DNA of 64,000 nt from Lytechinus pictus (GCF_037042905.1 NC_087252.1:1805501-1869500), one strand, 5' to 3'. Shown: positions 45,209 to 57,240, counted from the first letter of the stretch. The notes: generated by a model not told the origin, from the sequence alone. Numbers and translations: made by a program.

Positions 45209-46183
45209 ATGGCTTCAGTGAATGCAAGTACCCTTCCATGGATTCCTAATCCTCCAATCTACACAGCTTTCATTGTTACGTTGGCTATTCTTCTCATCTG
45301 CAGTACTGTTGTCGGAAACTTTCTGGTAGTCGCCACCTTCCTCAAAACCGATCGTCTCCGAAGACCTACCTACTATCTTTTATCTAGTTTAGCCTTTGTC
45401 GACCTATTAAACGGTGCTATCAGCATACCAGTAGAAACATTCAACAGATCTGTCTTCATTGAAGTGACATGTCTTTACACCTACTCAAGGTATCTCTCGT
45501 CGTTCACCTATCTATTTGGCGGGAATTCACTGCTTCACATCGTCATGGTAACCTTGGATCGTTACATCGCTGTTCATAAACCTCTTCGGTACGAAGCCTT
45601 GGTCACCTCGAAGCGAATCGCATTCGGGATACTCCTCAGCTGGTTGATGAGCATCTTGTTTGTCATCGGTCTGGTTGGTAAAGATGAAGATGCAAGTCTC
45701 GTCGGAAACTACTGCGCTGGTACTATCACTCAAACGGATCACCTGTATAGGATTGGGATCATCATCCTGATGATAATCATCATCTTGTCCTCACTAACGT
45801 TGGTCATCCTCAACATGTTGATTCTTCGTACAGCATTGCACCATGCACGAAGGATCGCTCAGATGGAACAAGCCGTTGGTCGAGGACGTCAAGAAGAAAG
45901 CGTCTCTCGTATCAAGGCTTCAAAGATAGTCACCACGATCACCCTTGCGTTTTTTGTTTGTTACATACCCACGAGTATAGTTCATGTCGCCATTGTTATC
46001 GACAATGGTCTGTTTAATCGTCCTTTTGACGACATGGCAGCGTTTATATTTTATCTTAGCTCTGCGGTGAACCCGGTGATATACTGCTACCGTGATCGTT
46101 TGTTCCGTGAAAATGCAGTCAGATTCTTCAAAGACATAACTGTGTGGAGAAAACTATGTTCTTCTGAATCTACTTTTGATTAA
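45209..46183 (+). CDS. Intronless class A GPCR, gene 2 (divergent paralogue)
   Basis: 324 residues from the ATG at 45209 (MASVNASTLPW). The frame is open a little further upstream but only from a GTG. Seven-transmembrane receptor with GNFLVVATFLKTDRLRRPTY in TM1/ICL1, Asp in LAFVD of TM2, a Cys pair, DRYIAVHKPLRYEALVTSKR after TM3, CYIP in TM6 and NPVIYCYRDRLFRENAVRFF after TM7, ending SSESTFD. Same length and same third loop (HARRIAQMEQAVGRG) as genes 1 and 3 but clearly older divergence. Two N-terminal Asn (NAS) suggest glycosylation. Ligand unknown. Confidence 0.95.
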   Translation: MASVNASTLPWIPNPPIYTAFIVTLAILLICSTVVGNFLVVATFLKTDRLRRPTYYLLSSLAFVDLLNGAISIPVETFNRSVFIEVTCLYTYSRYLSSFTYLFGGNSLLHIVMVTLDRYIAVHKPLRYEALVTSKRIAFGILLSWLMSILFVIGLVGKDEDASLVGNYCAGTITQTDHLYRIGIIILMIIIILSSLTLVILNMLILRTALHHARRIAQMEQAVGRGRQEESVSRIKASKIVTTITLAFFVCYIPTSIVHVAIVIDNGLFNRPFDDMAAFIFYLSSAVNPVIYCYRDRLFRENAVRFFKDITVWRKLCSSESTFD

Positions 46184-47030
46184 GCATGGGGTCAAACGAA
46201 GAGTGAATTTGGAAGTGGTGGCGAATATCCGCTGAGCCATGTAAAGTTTAATAGGAATGATAAGAATGAGAAAGTCATGTTTCCCAATATAGCCGCATCA
46301 TAGTTCCGAAAACTAGTTCTCCCAGCTTTAACTTTATCATGATCTAATGATAATCACCCCGGCATTAGAGGATATAGAGCTTTTTCGTCTGTTGCTCCTC
46401 GGATTTGCAACTCTCTACCAATCCAACTTCGTAATTGTAACAACATTTAAACCTTCAAATCTGAACTATTAAAGACCCATTTCTTCAAGCAACTTTGTGA
46501 ATAATGTGTGACATAATTAATAGGGTGCCTGCGCCTTTGAATGTGTGTGTGTGTGTGTGTGTTTACAGATAAATGGCGCTATAAAAATGCTGTTCATCAA
46601 CATCATCATCATCATCGTCATCACCATCATCACCATCATCATCATCATCATCGTCACCATCATCATCATCATCATTAACTGTGCTATGTGGCTCAGGCAT
46701 TGATACCGCGAATAATGCGGTCGGATTCGAAATTCTCGGACCTCGTATAAAAATAATCCTATATATTATAGGATTATTATATAGGGCATATTTACAGTCT
46801 TTATGGAGCCAAGGTGTTTGGTTCAATTAACACCGAACAAGAGATGCGATATGGAGCAAAGAAAAAAAACGAGGGAATGGAACCCGTTATACTTCACGTT
46901 ATATCGATGCAAGAATCAGCACATTATTTTTTTTTTTACTTCTATCTTTTGATCATGCCATTTTGGGGTTGTTTAGAGACAACTGCTGTTGCCATGATCA
47001 CAAAAGCAACCTCTTTTACACCAGGTAGTC
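46184..47030. repeat. 3' flank of GPCR 2 with microsatellites
   Basis: (GT)n at about 46541-46561 and an imperfect (CAT/CAC)n tract at 46592-46676. The Asp-rich minus-strand frame across the latter is a microsatellite translation. No other gene. Confidence 0.75.
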
Positions 47031-47501
47031 AGTGGAAATTGATCATGGATGATTGCACACCTTGCTTTTCAATTAATTTCCCGTCTTTGTACCTTTTACA
47101 ATAATGTAATTGGCTGTCACGCATCACAGTTACCATTACCGCAAAATGCTTATGACTACGGGTAAATTAAGAACCTAAATATTTTTTTCTGCGTGGATGA
47201 AAGTGTTTAATATTAATAACACACATCTCCAAGCAGGTGATCCGTACAAAGCTGCAGGTCCAATTGTTGATTTGGTGATGTTTCGGGAAACACGGATCTA
47301 TCTGACAAGATACCAGTTCTTAAACAAAAGGAGAGAGGAAAGACATATAAACGGTCCGACGTGCAAAAGGGAAAAACATGAAAAAGGTTGTTTTATAGCC
47401 TGTCAATGGTTTCATTAGGAGTGAATTAAGTGGGCTTTTGAATTTGAAATGTTATCCTAAAAATTATCCCGCGGATGGATTGATCCATTTTCAACATTGA
47501 A

Positions 47502-48488
47502 ATGATGACTCCTGTCAATACAACTGTGATTTTTCATTCTAACCACCCAGTATACACCGGAGTTTGCGTCACGTTTGCTGTTCTCATCATGTGTGTTTCG
47601 GTCGTAGGGAACTTCTTGGTAATCGCAACCTTCCTCAAAACTGAACGTCTTAGGACACCTACATATTATCTTCTCTCCAGTTTAGCCGCTATAGACTTTT
47701 TAAACGGTTTGGTCGGAATCCCATTAGAACTCTATAGGAGAGTTGTATTTTCTGAAATAACATGTCTTGAAAAGTACTCAAGGTATTTTTCAGCATTCAG
47801 CTATCTTTTTGGTGGCAATAATCTATTTCATATTGTCATGGTAACATGTGATCGATACATCGCCGTTCACCGACCTCTCCGATACCAAACACTCGTCACC
47901 ACGAAGCGAATCGCGATCGGGATACTCATCAGTTGGTTGATGGGTATCGTTGGGTTTATGCTTCACCTAGTCAGCAAATTAGAAGAAAGTCCAACTACCG
48001 CTACAATTTACTGCTCTGGGACTACTTTCCAGTATGATCTCGGCAGTAGAATATGGTTTTTCCTTGTGATGACAGCGATCATCGCATCGGTATCAACCTT
48101 ACTTGTCCTCAACATGCTGATTCTGCGAACTGCAATGCGACATGCGCGTCGAATAGCCGATATGGAGCAGGCTATCGGAAGAGCACAAGACGATATTACC
48201 GCTTCTCGTGTGAAGGCATCACAGAAAGTCACATTCATCACTCTTGCTTTTTTCCTTTCATGCATCCCAATGAGTGTGTTTCATATCATTGTGGTTTTTG
48301 ATACTGAGGCTCATCTGTACTCTCGTCCATTTGATGACGTCACAATGTTCCTGTTTTACTGCGGATCTGCTGTAAATCCAATTATATACTGCTACCACAA
48401 TCGCACATTCCGTGAAAATACCCTGAAGTATTTTAAGAACAAAACTGTTTGGAGAAAACTTTGTTCCACCGAATCTACATTTTCTTAG
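47502..48488 (+). CDS. Intronless class A GPCR, gene 3
   Basis: 328 residues from the ATG at 47502 (MMTPVNTTVIF). Near-identical to gene 1: same DRY, NPIIY, CIP and C-terminal CSTESTF. Differences cluster in TM2/ECL1 (FLNGLVGIPLELYRR against FIIGLIGIPLEVYRR), TM4-ECL2 and TM6 (FFLSCIPMSVFHIIVV). All signature residues are intact, so it should encode a working receptor. The second half of a recent duplicate pair; membrane receptor of unknown ligand. Confidence 0.95.
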   Translation: MMTPVNTTVIFHSNHPVYTGVCVTFAVLIMCVSVVGNFLVIATFLKTERLRTPTYYLLSSLAAIDFLNGLVGIPLELYRRVVFSEITCLEKYSRYFSAFSYLFGGNNLFHIVMVTCDRYIAVHRPLRYQTLVTTKRIAIGILISWLMGIVGFMLHLVSKLEESPTTATIYCSGTTFQYDLGSRIWFFLVMTAIIASVSTLLVLNMLILRTAMRHARRIADMEQAIGRAQDDITASRVKASQKVTFITLAFFLSCIPMSVFHIIVVFDTEAHLYSRPFDDVTMFLFYCGSAVNPIIYCYHNRTFRENTLKYFKNKTVWRKLCSTESTFS

Positions 48489-48982
48489 ATTCAGAAACCT
48501 AGGAAATTTTGTAGACAGGGCGGCAAATGGTATGGTATGGGGAATAACTTTTATCCTAATATACGAGAATAATGCCTCGGCTGGCTCATCAGCATGACGG
48601 CCACTAAAGGAAGGTCATATTAAGAATCGACAAAGAGGGCACTAAGATCCAAGAACTGGTAATCCGATCATCAATGTTATTTTCACCTAGCCAAATTTTC
48701 TAAACGATCGATCATCATTCTGTTCTTTAGAATAGACACGACGATACCCCAGATCTTGATATTTGGACATAATAATAGCTCGTTTAATCTTCTGTAGCTT
48801 AGACATGAGAGAAGTATTGAGATAGTAGATCTGAGATCTTGTCATGTCTATTAGAAGAGATGATCAATTAATTTGCAAGATGTAAAAACTGCGACATCCA
48901 AGAACTTCAGTCGACATCATCCATTAGGAAGGATGAATAGATGACAAGATGATGATGAGATCTGAGATTCTGCAATCTTGGC

Positions 48983-49138
48983 CCCTGTTTCATAAAGGAC
49001 TTGCAACTGTTGTAACTTTGCCATTATGGCAACTACCATGGAAACCTTGATTCTGATTGACTGCTGAGCCTTGTTACCATGGTAGTTGTCATTATGGCAA
49101 AGGTACAACAGTTGCAAGTCAGTCATGAAACGGGCCCT
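48983..49138. mobile_element. Foldback MITE GTTTCATAAAGGACTTGCAA
   Basis: The left end GTTTCATAAAGGACTTGCAA mirrors the right end TTGCAAGTCAGTCATGAAAC. Inner pairs include AACTGTTGTAACTTTGCCAT with ATGGCAAAGGTACAACAGTT, and ACTACCATGG with CCATGGTAGT. Family member at 37630. Confidence 0.85.
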
Positions 49139-49276
49139 GATCATCTTTTCTTTAGAATGCAGACATGGCGAGATCCGATATCTTCTCATTTGGACATCTT
49201 GGTGGTATTGCAATCATCCATACCACAGATCGAAGAGATGATAACACGACCAGACCTCGAATGTCGTCAAAATGAT

Positions 49277-49415
49277 CGGGGGAGCGTTTCGTGAAATGAC
49301 TTGTCCGACGTTTTATCCGACAAGTTCCATTTTGTCATACTGATCATACTGATAAAAGGAACGTTATCAAGGCACGTTGTACGTCAGGTCGGACAACTTG
49401 TCTGAAAAAATTATT
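49277..49415. mobile_element. MITE related to 38889-39030
   Basis: GGAGCGTTTCGTGAAATGAC at the left, then CTTGTCCGACGTTTTATCCG paired with GGTCGGACAACTTGTC at about 49399. The right tip is decayed. Confidence 0.55.
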
Positions 49416-49629
49416 GGATCTCGTAATGTTTACATCTTGCCATTGGATCATCTCTTTGTGATTAAAGTTTAATTGTTGATATCATGTTGATTCATCAATG
49501 CTTTACATTATTTTTTCAAACTTTTATGTATTTTACTGATGTATCTTAATTGAAGAAATATATGATTTCAAATATCTTGTCAATTCCAAAACGAATTTGC
49601 TGATTGGACGAAATCAATTTAATTGAACA

Positions 49630-49836
49630 TTCTAAGAAAAATTAAGGGTTCTTAAAGGGTTTCATACTTGCCCAGTAAATTGACCTTTGAAGGTTCCATA
49701 ATGGTTCTAATTACGTTAAACAGCCACTTTGAATTCTTTTTAAGTTTGTGAAAACGATAACTTTCGGGAACCTTTTCGAGGGTTCCGTATACCGGACAAA
49801 AGGGTTCCAGTTCGCAGCTACATTTTTCTAAGAGTA
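49630..49836. mobile_element. Small MITE with TCTAAGAAAAA ends
   Basis: TTCTAAGAAAAATTAAGGGT at the left; the right end TTTTTCTAAGAGTAA is its near inverse. GGTTCC/GGAACC phrases recur within. The right part is shared with 42420-42590. Confidence 0.55.
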
Positions 49837-50013
49837 AATTAACACGACTGGATCCAAGATCTAATTGCGTTTGAACATATTTTTTTCCAAAAGGAAGCAT
49901 AGATATATAGGCTTGTGAGTGTGATGCCATGTTGTACATACAAAGGGTTGTGTGTTTTCAATGAGATTCTTCAACTTTTGCATTGTTCCTCAGTCAGTGA
50001 TAGTATTGATGCT

Positions 50014-53000
50014 TAATAAGCCAGTTCGTAGTTCCTTTCTGCGCATGACCAGAGGAAGTTCATCTGTACTAAAGTGAGTGACATGGTGGTTTAAAATCTA
50101 ATGAGATAAGCACCAACTTTGATGTCTTGATTATTCATATATTCTTTTGAATTGGGGTTTTCATTTACATCCACAAAAACAACAATGCGTTCACGAACGA
50201 CTGGTATTTCACAGTTTGCCAAGTACATTGTGCAACATGCTATGATATGCATTCAAAGTAAGAATGCAACAAATGCCTTCATAAAGTGTTCATTGGTGTG
50301 CTATTGTAGTCACCTGGTCTATCCAATTTCTTTATCCTGCTATGCAAGGCAAGCTTACGTAATATCTTGCTTTAAAATCAGCCTATCATAATGAAAGAAA
50401 TGAAAGGTCATTTGACCAAATTGTCCATGTAGTCCAGGATAGAAGAGGCATTACCTTGTTTTTTTATATATACAATATTTTTTTATGGTTTCTTGTCAAT
50501 TCGAGGGTGCTGATTCCGAATCTGAATGATGCCACTCGTGTAACCTTGAGCATTTTCTGCAAATTGGCAAAATCCAATATGGCCGCCAAAATATTCAAAT
50601 TACCCATGAAAATCATAAAATTGTCCACACATTGGCTTTAAAGTACATGCAATTGTGCTGCCGGAGTGAAATAATATCTGAAAAAATGATTTTTGTCAAC
50701 ATATTTATTTTCTTGATATCAAAATGGCCGCCATCATAGACCCCTGTACAATATGAATGGGGAAAATTAATTTTTACAAAATTGAGCACTGAAATGCAAG
50801 TAATTATGATCTATGAGTGAAGCAATGTCTGTAAACATGATTGCTTAACGATATATATAATTTGTTATGTCAGTTATGTGATAAATCCTGTATTTTGATA
50901 TTCAAAATGGCCTTCAAAAGCCCTAACACTATTATGTACAATGTGAATGGTGACACAAAAAAAATCACAAGAGTGAGCACTAAAATGCATTTTGTTGAGA
51001 TAAACGAGTGGAATACTGACTAAAAACATTATTGTTAACGAAATTTATTATTTAACATGCCATGTATGTGATAAACCCTGTATTTTGATATCTAATATGA
51101 CCGCCAAAGGCCCTAAAATTATGATCTACGATGTGAGAGAGGACAAAAACAATCACAAGGTGAGCACTAAAACGTATTTTTTGTGGTAAATTAGTGGAAT
51201 ACTGTCTTCAAATATAATTTGCAACGAAATATATTATTCGGGTTTCATATTTGTGTTAAATATTGTATTTTGACTTTCAAAATGGCCGCCAAAAGACATT
51301 GACTGTATTATGTACAATCGATCTGGGAAACCAATTTTCACATGAGTCAGCACCATAACATGCATATAATTGTGATTTAAGAGTAAAATATTGTCTGAAA
51401 ACATAATTCCTAACAAGATATATCATTCATTCTGCCAGGTAGGTGATAAATAATGTATTTTGAAAGTCAAAATGGCCGCTACAGGCCCTAACGGTAGGCC
51501 TATTATGTACTTTGTGAATGGGAACATATAATTTTAACAGAATTTGGCTTTGCTTGACTAAATGGTGTTGCATGTATGAGTGAAATATCGTCTGAAAATA
51601 TGATTTTGTAACCAAATAGATCATTTCTTATGTTATTTAGGTGATAAATGCTATATTTAAATTTCAAAATGGCTGCAATATGTTTCTTTGTGGAAATTAT
51701 CTTTCCCCATTCAAATTTTACATATTAAGATAAGGGACTATGGCCGCCATTTTTCAATTTTAAAAGGCTGCATTCATCACCTTTATGACACAAGCTATGA
51801 TATATTTCGTTAGAAATCATTGGGTTTAGACAATACTTAACACTTACATCAAAATTAAGCCATTTTCATAGTAACAATTTTGTCAAAATTATCTGTTTCC
51901 AGTTACAATGTACATACTACTTTGGGCTATGGCAGCAATTTTGAATTTCAAAGTAAGGCCTTTATTACCTTCTCAACCATTATGTGATGTATTTAGTCAG
52001 AAATCATGTTCAAGACCAAATTTTACCTATACATCACATAGTTACGTGCGTTTTTGGTTCTCATTCTGGTGATGATTAGTTTCCCTATACGCATTTGTAG
52101 GGGCTTGTGCGGCCGTTTTGAAAGTCAAAATACAGTATTTATCACCTATGGGAGAGGAAATGTTATATTTCATTAAAAAAATCACGTTTTCAAACAATAT
52201 TTTCCTTATACAACAGAATTATATGGATTTCATAGTCAGGCAAATCCTAATTCTTTCAAAAGTATTTGTCCCCATTTACATTGTAGATAATACTGTAAGG
52301 GCCCATAGGGGCCATTTTGAATTTTACAATACAGCATTTATCTCATGCATGAAAAATGAAATGATATGTTTCGCCAGAAATCATGTGTTTAGACAATATT
52401 TCACTCGTATAGATTACAATTACATTCATTTTATTGTTTTTACTCTTGTGAAAATTAGTTTCTTCATTCGCTTTGTTCATAATACAGATAGGGCCTATGG
52501 CAGCCATTTTGAATGTCAACATGCAGCATGATTACCGAAATTGCAAGGGAAATGATATGTTTCGTTAGAAATCCTTGCTGTCAGACAGTGTTACACCAAT
52601 ATTTCGCAGTTATTGGCATTTTAAAGTCAAACAAATTCAAAGGTTGTGAAAATTATTTGTCCCCTTTTATATATTGTACACAGTATAAGGGGTCTATGAT
52701 AGCCATTTTGAATATCATAATACAGCATTTATCACATTAGATAGTATACAAATGACATAGTTTTGTTAATAGTCATGTTTTCAGACAGTAGTCCACTCGC
52801 AGGTCACAATCACATGCAATAATAGTGCTCTTGTTTGAAAAAATATTTTCCCATTCATATTCTACATAATAAAGTATACAGGGGCTATGGCGGCCATTTT
52901 GAATATCAATAAATTACAATTAATTACCAATTGGTACTTCACTTCTGCACAACAACTACATGCATTTTACAGGTAATGTGTTGGCAATTTTATGATTTTC

Positions 53001-53218
53001 ATGGGTAATTTGCATATTTTGGCGGCCATATTGGATTTTGCCAATTTGCGGAAAATGCTCAAGGTTACAAGAGTGGCATCATTCAGATTCGGAATCAGCA
53101 CCCTCGAATTGACAAGAAACCATAAAAAAACATTGTATATCTGAAAAAACAAGGTTCGACCCCTTGTCTATGGGGCCTATCCTGGACTAATGAAGTAACT
53201 ACGAACTGGTCTATTAAA
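50014..53218. mobile_element. 3.2-kb foldback element with mirrored 180-bp arrays
   Basis: Tips TTAATAAGCCAGTTCGTAGT and the inverse TACGAACTGGTCTATTAAA. Inside the tips, 50456-50640 and 52967-53152 are near-perfect inverse copies (GGTTTCTTGTCAATTCGAGG; GATTCCGAATCTGAATGATG). Between them about seven degenerate units of about 180 bp run in one direction (50640-51760) and about six in the other (51760-52960). Each unit contains TGTATTTTGATATTCAAAAT followed by GGCCGCC or a variant. Short ORFs are unit echoes. No transposase. Confidence 0.85.
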
Positions 53219-53300
53219 CTAGACAACATGCCTGAGGGGAAAATGAATGAGAATGGAATGAACCTGGTGAAGTGATGTTGCTATGACAGATGAACAATGT

Positions 53301-53482
53301 ATGAGGATTAGTGGAGATGGAATGAAGGATGGGATTAAGACAATTTATGAGGATTAGTGGAGATGGAATGAAGGATGGGATTAAGACAATGTATGGGGAT
53401 TAGTGGATATGGAATGAAGGATGGGATTAAGACAATGTATGAGGATTAGTGGAGATTGAATGAAGGATGGGATTAAGACACC
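53301..53482 (+). repeat. 46-bp tandem repeat, four copies
   Basis: Units begin GAGGATTAGTGGAGATGGAA at 53303, 53349, 53395 and 53441, an exact 46-bp period with a few substitutions. Confidence 0.9.
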
Positions 53483-53760
53483 ATGCAGCGTGAAGACATG
53501 AGAAGCAGTAAATTAACTCCAGGGACAAGCTAAATATGCTCCCAGAGAAAACAAATGCACCAACAAAATTTACTTTCAGCCAATCAGACTGGGAGGATTT
53601 AGTAGCTTTTAACAGTCATTGCGAATTTTTATGAAATTGGTCCAACATGAACTCAAATTCAACACTGTATTTTTTTTTATATTGGCCTAGCTATGTATGT
53701 ATGTGTGTGAGGGTGAGGGCGTTAGTGCGTGTGTCAATTCGTTTGTAGTTTAGGTTATTT
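53480..53760 (+). repeat. Duplicated GPCR-cluster flank, continuing copy 2
   Basis: GTGAAGACATGAGAAGCAGT, GGGACAAGCTA and TTTCAGCCAATCAGACTGG correspond to 42790-43000. With 49930-50013 it forms one flank that was split by the foldback element. Confidence 0.7.
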
Positions 53761-53895
53761 TTTCTGTATATTGTATCAAGAGCCCTCAACGTTTGTAAAC
53801 CAGTTAAATTGCTACCATCAGTACCATGTTAAAAAAAATTAATTAAATATGAAGAAAAATCCCAGTTGAATGTTTCACGTTTGCTCATTAGTGGC

Positions 53896-54478
53896 TTAAA
53901 GGGGTACTCCAGGCTGAAGATATGATTTGAACAGATTAAGAAAAAAAAAAACAGACAAATAAAGCACTGAAAAGGTGATCACAATCGGACAAGGAATAAC
54001 AAAGTTATGCATTTTAAAGACTTGCATTATTCCGGTGAAACAGTTCTAGGCATGTCTTCATGAATATTCAGAGAGCAGACTGACGTCACATCCCCACTTG
54101 TTCTTTTGTATTTTATTATATGAAATTAGGTTTATTTACTTTTCCTCCAATGACCAACACTAATGGAATAACAACTGATAAATGCATTAGATATTCATTG
54201 CTGCAATTTATTTCATTACAAGGGAAATATATCATTCACACATGTATGGAAAAATTAAATAATTATTTTTTCATGTACTAACATAAGAAAATGCTAATTG
54301 GTCTGTGACATCTTCAGCTCATTAAACGAACATTCACAATATATTGCTAAACTTTAAAATTCAATAACTTCGCTATTTCTTATCAGATTTTGATGAAATT
54401 TTCAGCATTTTATTCTGTGAAATTTACTCCGTCTTTTTTTTCAAGATACAAATACTTTTATCCCGGAGGGTCCCACTA
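53896..54478. mobile_element. TTAA MITE, decayed relative of 37976-38614
   Basis: TTAAAGGGGTACTCCAGGCT at the left. Inner sequence GAATATTCA..TGACGTCACATCCCCAC and the right arm TAACTTCGCTATTTCTTATC parallel the 38-kb element. The right tip (CCGGAGGGTCCCACTAAAG) is decayed. Confidence 0.7.
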
Positions 54479-54559
54479 AAGTACTTTATAATCAAAGATC
54501 GACGGTTGCAATTACAGTTAATACTGTCATGAACATAAACCTCTATCATGCAACTGTTA

Positions 54560-54774
54560 TTAAAGGTCAAGTCCACCACAGGAAATTGTTGATTTGAATA
54601 GAGAAAAATCAAACTAGCATAACGCTGAAAACTTCAAAATCGGATGTAAAATAAGAAAGTTATGACATATTAGAGTTTTGCTTATTTTTCAAATCAGTGA
54701 TATGCACAACTCAGTGACATGCAAATGAGAGAGTCAATGATGTCCCTCACTCACTATTTCTTTTGATTTTTATT
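54560..54774. mobile_element. Half of a GGTCAAGTCCACC-type TTAA MITE
   Basis: TTAAAGGTCAAGTCCACCAC, then ATCGGATGTAAAATAAGAAA and ATGCAAATGAGAGAG, matching the left arm at 39115. The right arm is missing; the 35-bp satellite begins exactly where it should continue. Confidence 0.75.
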
Positions 54775-56412
54775 GCTCAATGATGCAATCAATCGAACAA
54801 TTCAACAACCACTCAATGATGCAATCAATCTAACAATTTAACAACCACTCAATGATGCGATCAATCTAACAATTCAACAACCACTCAATGATGCAATCAA
54901 TCTACAATTCAACAACCACTAAATGATGCAATCAATCTACAATTCGACAAGAACCACTAAATGATGCAATTTATCTACAATTCAACAACCACTCAATGAT
55001 GCAATCAATCTACAATTCAACAACCACTAAATGATGCAATCAATCTACAATTCGACAAGAACCACTAAATGATGCAATTTATCTACAATTCAACAACCAC
55101 ACAATGATGCAATCAATCTACAATTCAACAACCACTCAATGATGCAATCAATCTACAATTCCACAACCACTCAATGATGCAATAAATCTACAATTAAACA
55201 ACCACTCATTGATGCAATCAATCTACAATTTAACAACCACTCAATGATGCAATCAATCTACAATTCAACAACCACTCAATGATGCAATCAATCTACATTT
55301 CAACAACCACTCAATGATGCAATCAATCTACAATTCAACAACCACTCAATGATGCAATCAATCTACAATTCAACAACCACTCAATGATGTAATCAATCTA
55401 CAATTCAACAACCACTCAATGATGCAATCAATCTACAATTCAACAACCACTCAATGATGCAATCAATCTACAATTCAACAACCACTCAATGATGCAATCA
55501 ATCTACATTTCAACAACCACTCAATGATGCAATCAATCTACAATTCAACAACCACTCAATGATGCAATCAATCTACAATTCAACAACCACTCAATGATGC
55601 AATCAATCTACAATTCAACAACCACTCAATGATGTAATCAATCTATAATTCAACAACCACACAATGATGCAATTTATCTACAATTAAACAACCACTCAAT
55701 GATGCAATTTATCTACAATTCAACAACCACTCAATGATGCAATCAATCTACAATTCAACAACCACTCAATGATGCAATCAATCTACAATTCAACAACCAC
55801 TCAATGATGCAATCAATCTACATTTCAACAACCACTCAATGATGCAATCAATCTACAATTCAACAACCACTCAATGATGCAATCAATCTACAATTCAACA
55901 ACCACTCAATGATGCAATCAATCTACAATTCAACAACCACTCAATGATGTAATCAATCTACAATTCAACAACCACACAATGATGCAATTTATCTACAATT
56001 CAACAACCACTCAATGGTGCAACCAATCTACAATTCAACAACCACTCAATGATGCAACCAATCTACAATTCAACAACCACTCAATGATGCAATAAATCTA
56101 CAATTCAACAACCACTCAATGATGTAATCAATCTACAATTCAACAACCACACAATGATGCAATTTATCTACAATTAAACAACCACTCAATGATGCAATCA
56201 ATCTACAATTCAACAACCACTCAATGATGCAATCAATCTACAATTCAACAACCACTTAATGATGCAATAAATCTACAATTCAACAACCACTCAATGATGC
56301 AATCAATCCACAATTCAACAACCACTCAATGATGCAATCAATCTACAATTCAACAACCACTCAATGATGCAATCAATCTACAATTCAACAACCAGTCAAT
56401 GATTCAATCATA
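54775..56412 (+). repeat. 35-bp satellite, about 46 units
   Basis: Unit of the form CAATGATGCAATCAATCTAC plus AATTCAACAACCACT, exact 35-bp period for most of the length. Early units (before 54960) are 35-38 bp. Variants include AATTTATCTAC, GATGTAATC and CATTTCAAC. No spacers, so not CRISPR-like. No ORF. Confidence 0.95.
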
Positions 56413-56930
56413 ATATAATTCATTTAAATTCAACAAGCAACTAACATGACTAATCGATGATTCAATAATGATAATTTGTTAATATTTTAAATTGAATTCA
56501 CAAATAATTTATTTGAAAGACACTTGTCTAAAACATTTCTGGACTGATAATAATTTACAATCCTCTTCTTAAATTATGAGGACATCATAATATAGAGACT
56601 ATGACTTGTATTCAGATCTCTGGTTAAGTTAATCCACTATTAAGTAACCATTAACGTTCAAATTCAATTTACACATTTTTTTAAAGACACTAAAGAAATG
56701 TTTCTGGACGGAACAATATACACTCGTCTGCATAAAACTCAGGACATCATTATGTTGAGAAGATATGGCTTGTATTCAGATCTCTGGTTTAAATTAATCC
56801 AAGATTCAATGATAATACAGTCATGTCATTCTATTTCATAAGTTAAAATCAATTTACAAATATATTAGTTGAAAGACAATATACATGGTGATACTGATCA
56901 ACAACCAATCAAGGATTCCAGACAAGTTTT
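56413..56930. other. Intergenic with a degenerate duplicated phrase
   Basis: GACTTGTATTCAGATCTCTGGTT recurs in part at 56605 and 56767, with AAGACA..ACATTTCTGGAC-like surroundings, suggesting an old duplication of about 165 bp. No gene. Confidence 0.5.
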
Positions 56931-57240
56931 TGTTTTTTAAATGGTAACTTTGCCATCCAATGGTAACACTGAATACCGACAAATGAAAGTCAAGGATTTC
57001 ATACAAGTTACCATTGGATGGCGAAGTTATGTAAATGTTACCATAATGGTAAATTCGCCATCCAATGGTAATACTGATCAACAAGCAATTAAAATCAAGG
57101 ATGCCATACAAGTTACCATTGGATGACAAAGTTCCCATGATGGTAAATTCGCCATCCAATAGTAATACTGATCACCAAGCAATCAAGGATGCCATACAAG
57201 TTACCATTGATGACAAAGTTACCATGATGGTAACATTTGT
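56930..57240 (+). repeat. Tandem/inverted repeat built on CCATCCAATGGTAA, three units
   Basis: TTCGCCATCCAATGGTAATA and its inverse TTACCATTGGATG alternate; CAAGGATGCCATACAAGTTA recurs at about 57097 and 57185 and, diverged, at 56990. Period about 90-115 bp. ORFs on both strands follow the repeat. Confidence 0.75.

Larger units (their letters stand above)
47030..49930 (+). repeat. Segmental duplication, copy 2 (partner 40130-42690)
   Basis: Collinear with 40130-42690 but lengthened by MITEs at 48983-49138 and 49277-49415, which therefore post-date the duplication or were lost from copy 1. The duplicated flank continues after the foldback element at 50014-53218. Confidence 0.85.

Noticed and set aside
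46563-46826. Asp-rich minus-strand ORF
   Set aside because: Translation of a CAT/CAC microsatellite.
54775-56412. CRISPR-like array
   Set aside because: Contiguous 35-bp tandem units without unique spacers, in a eukaryotic context.
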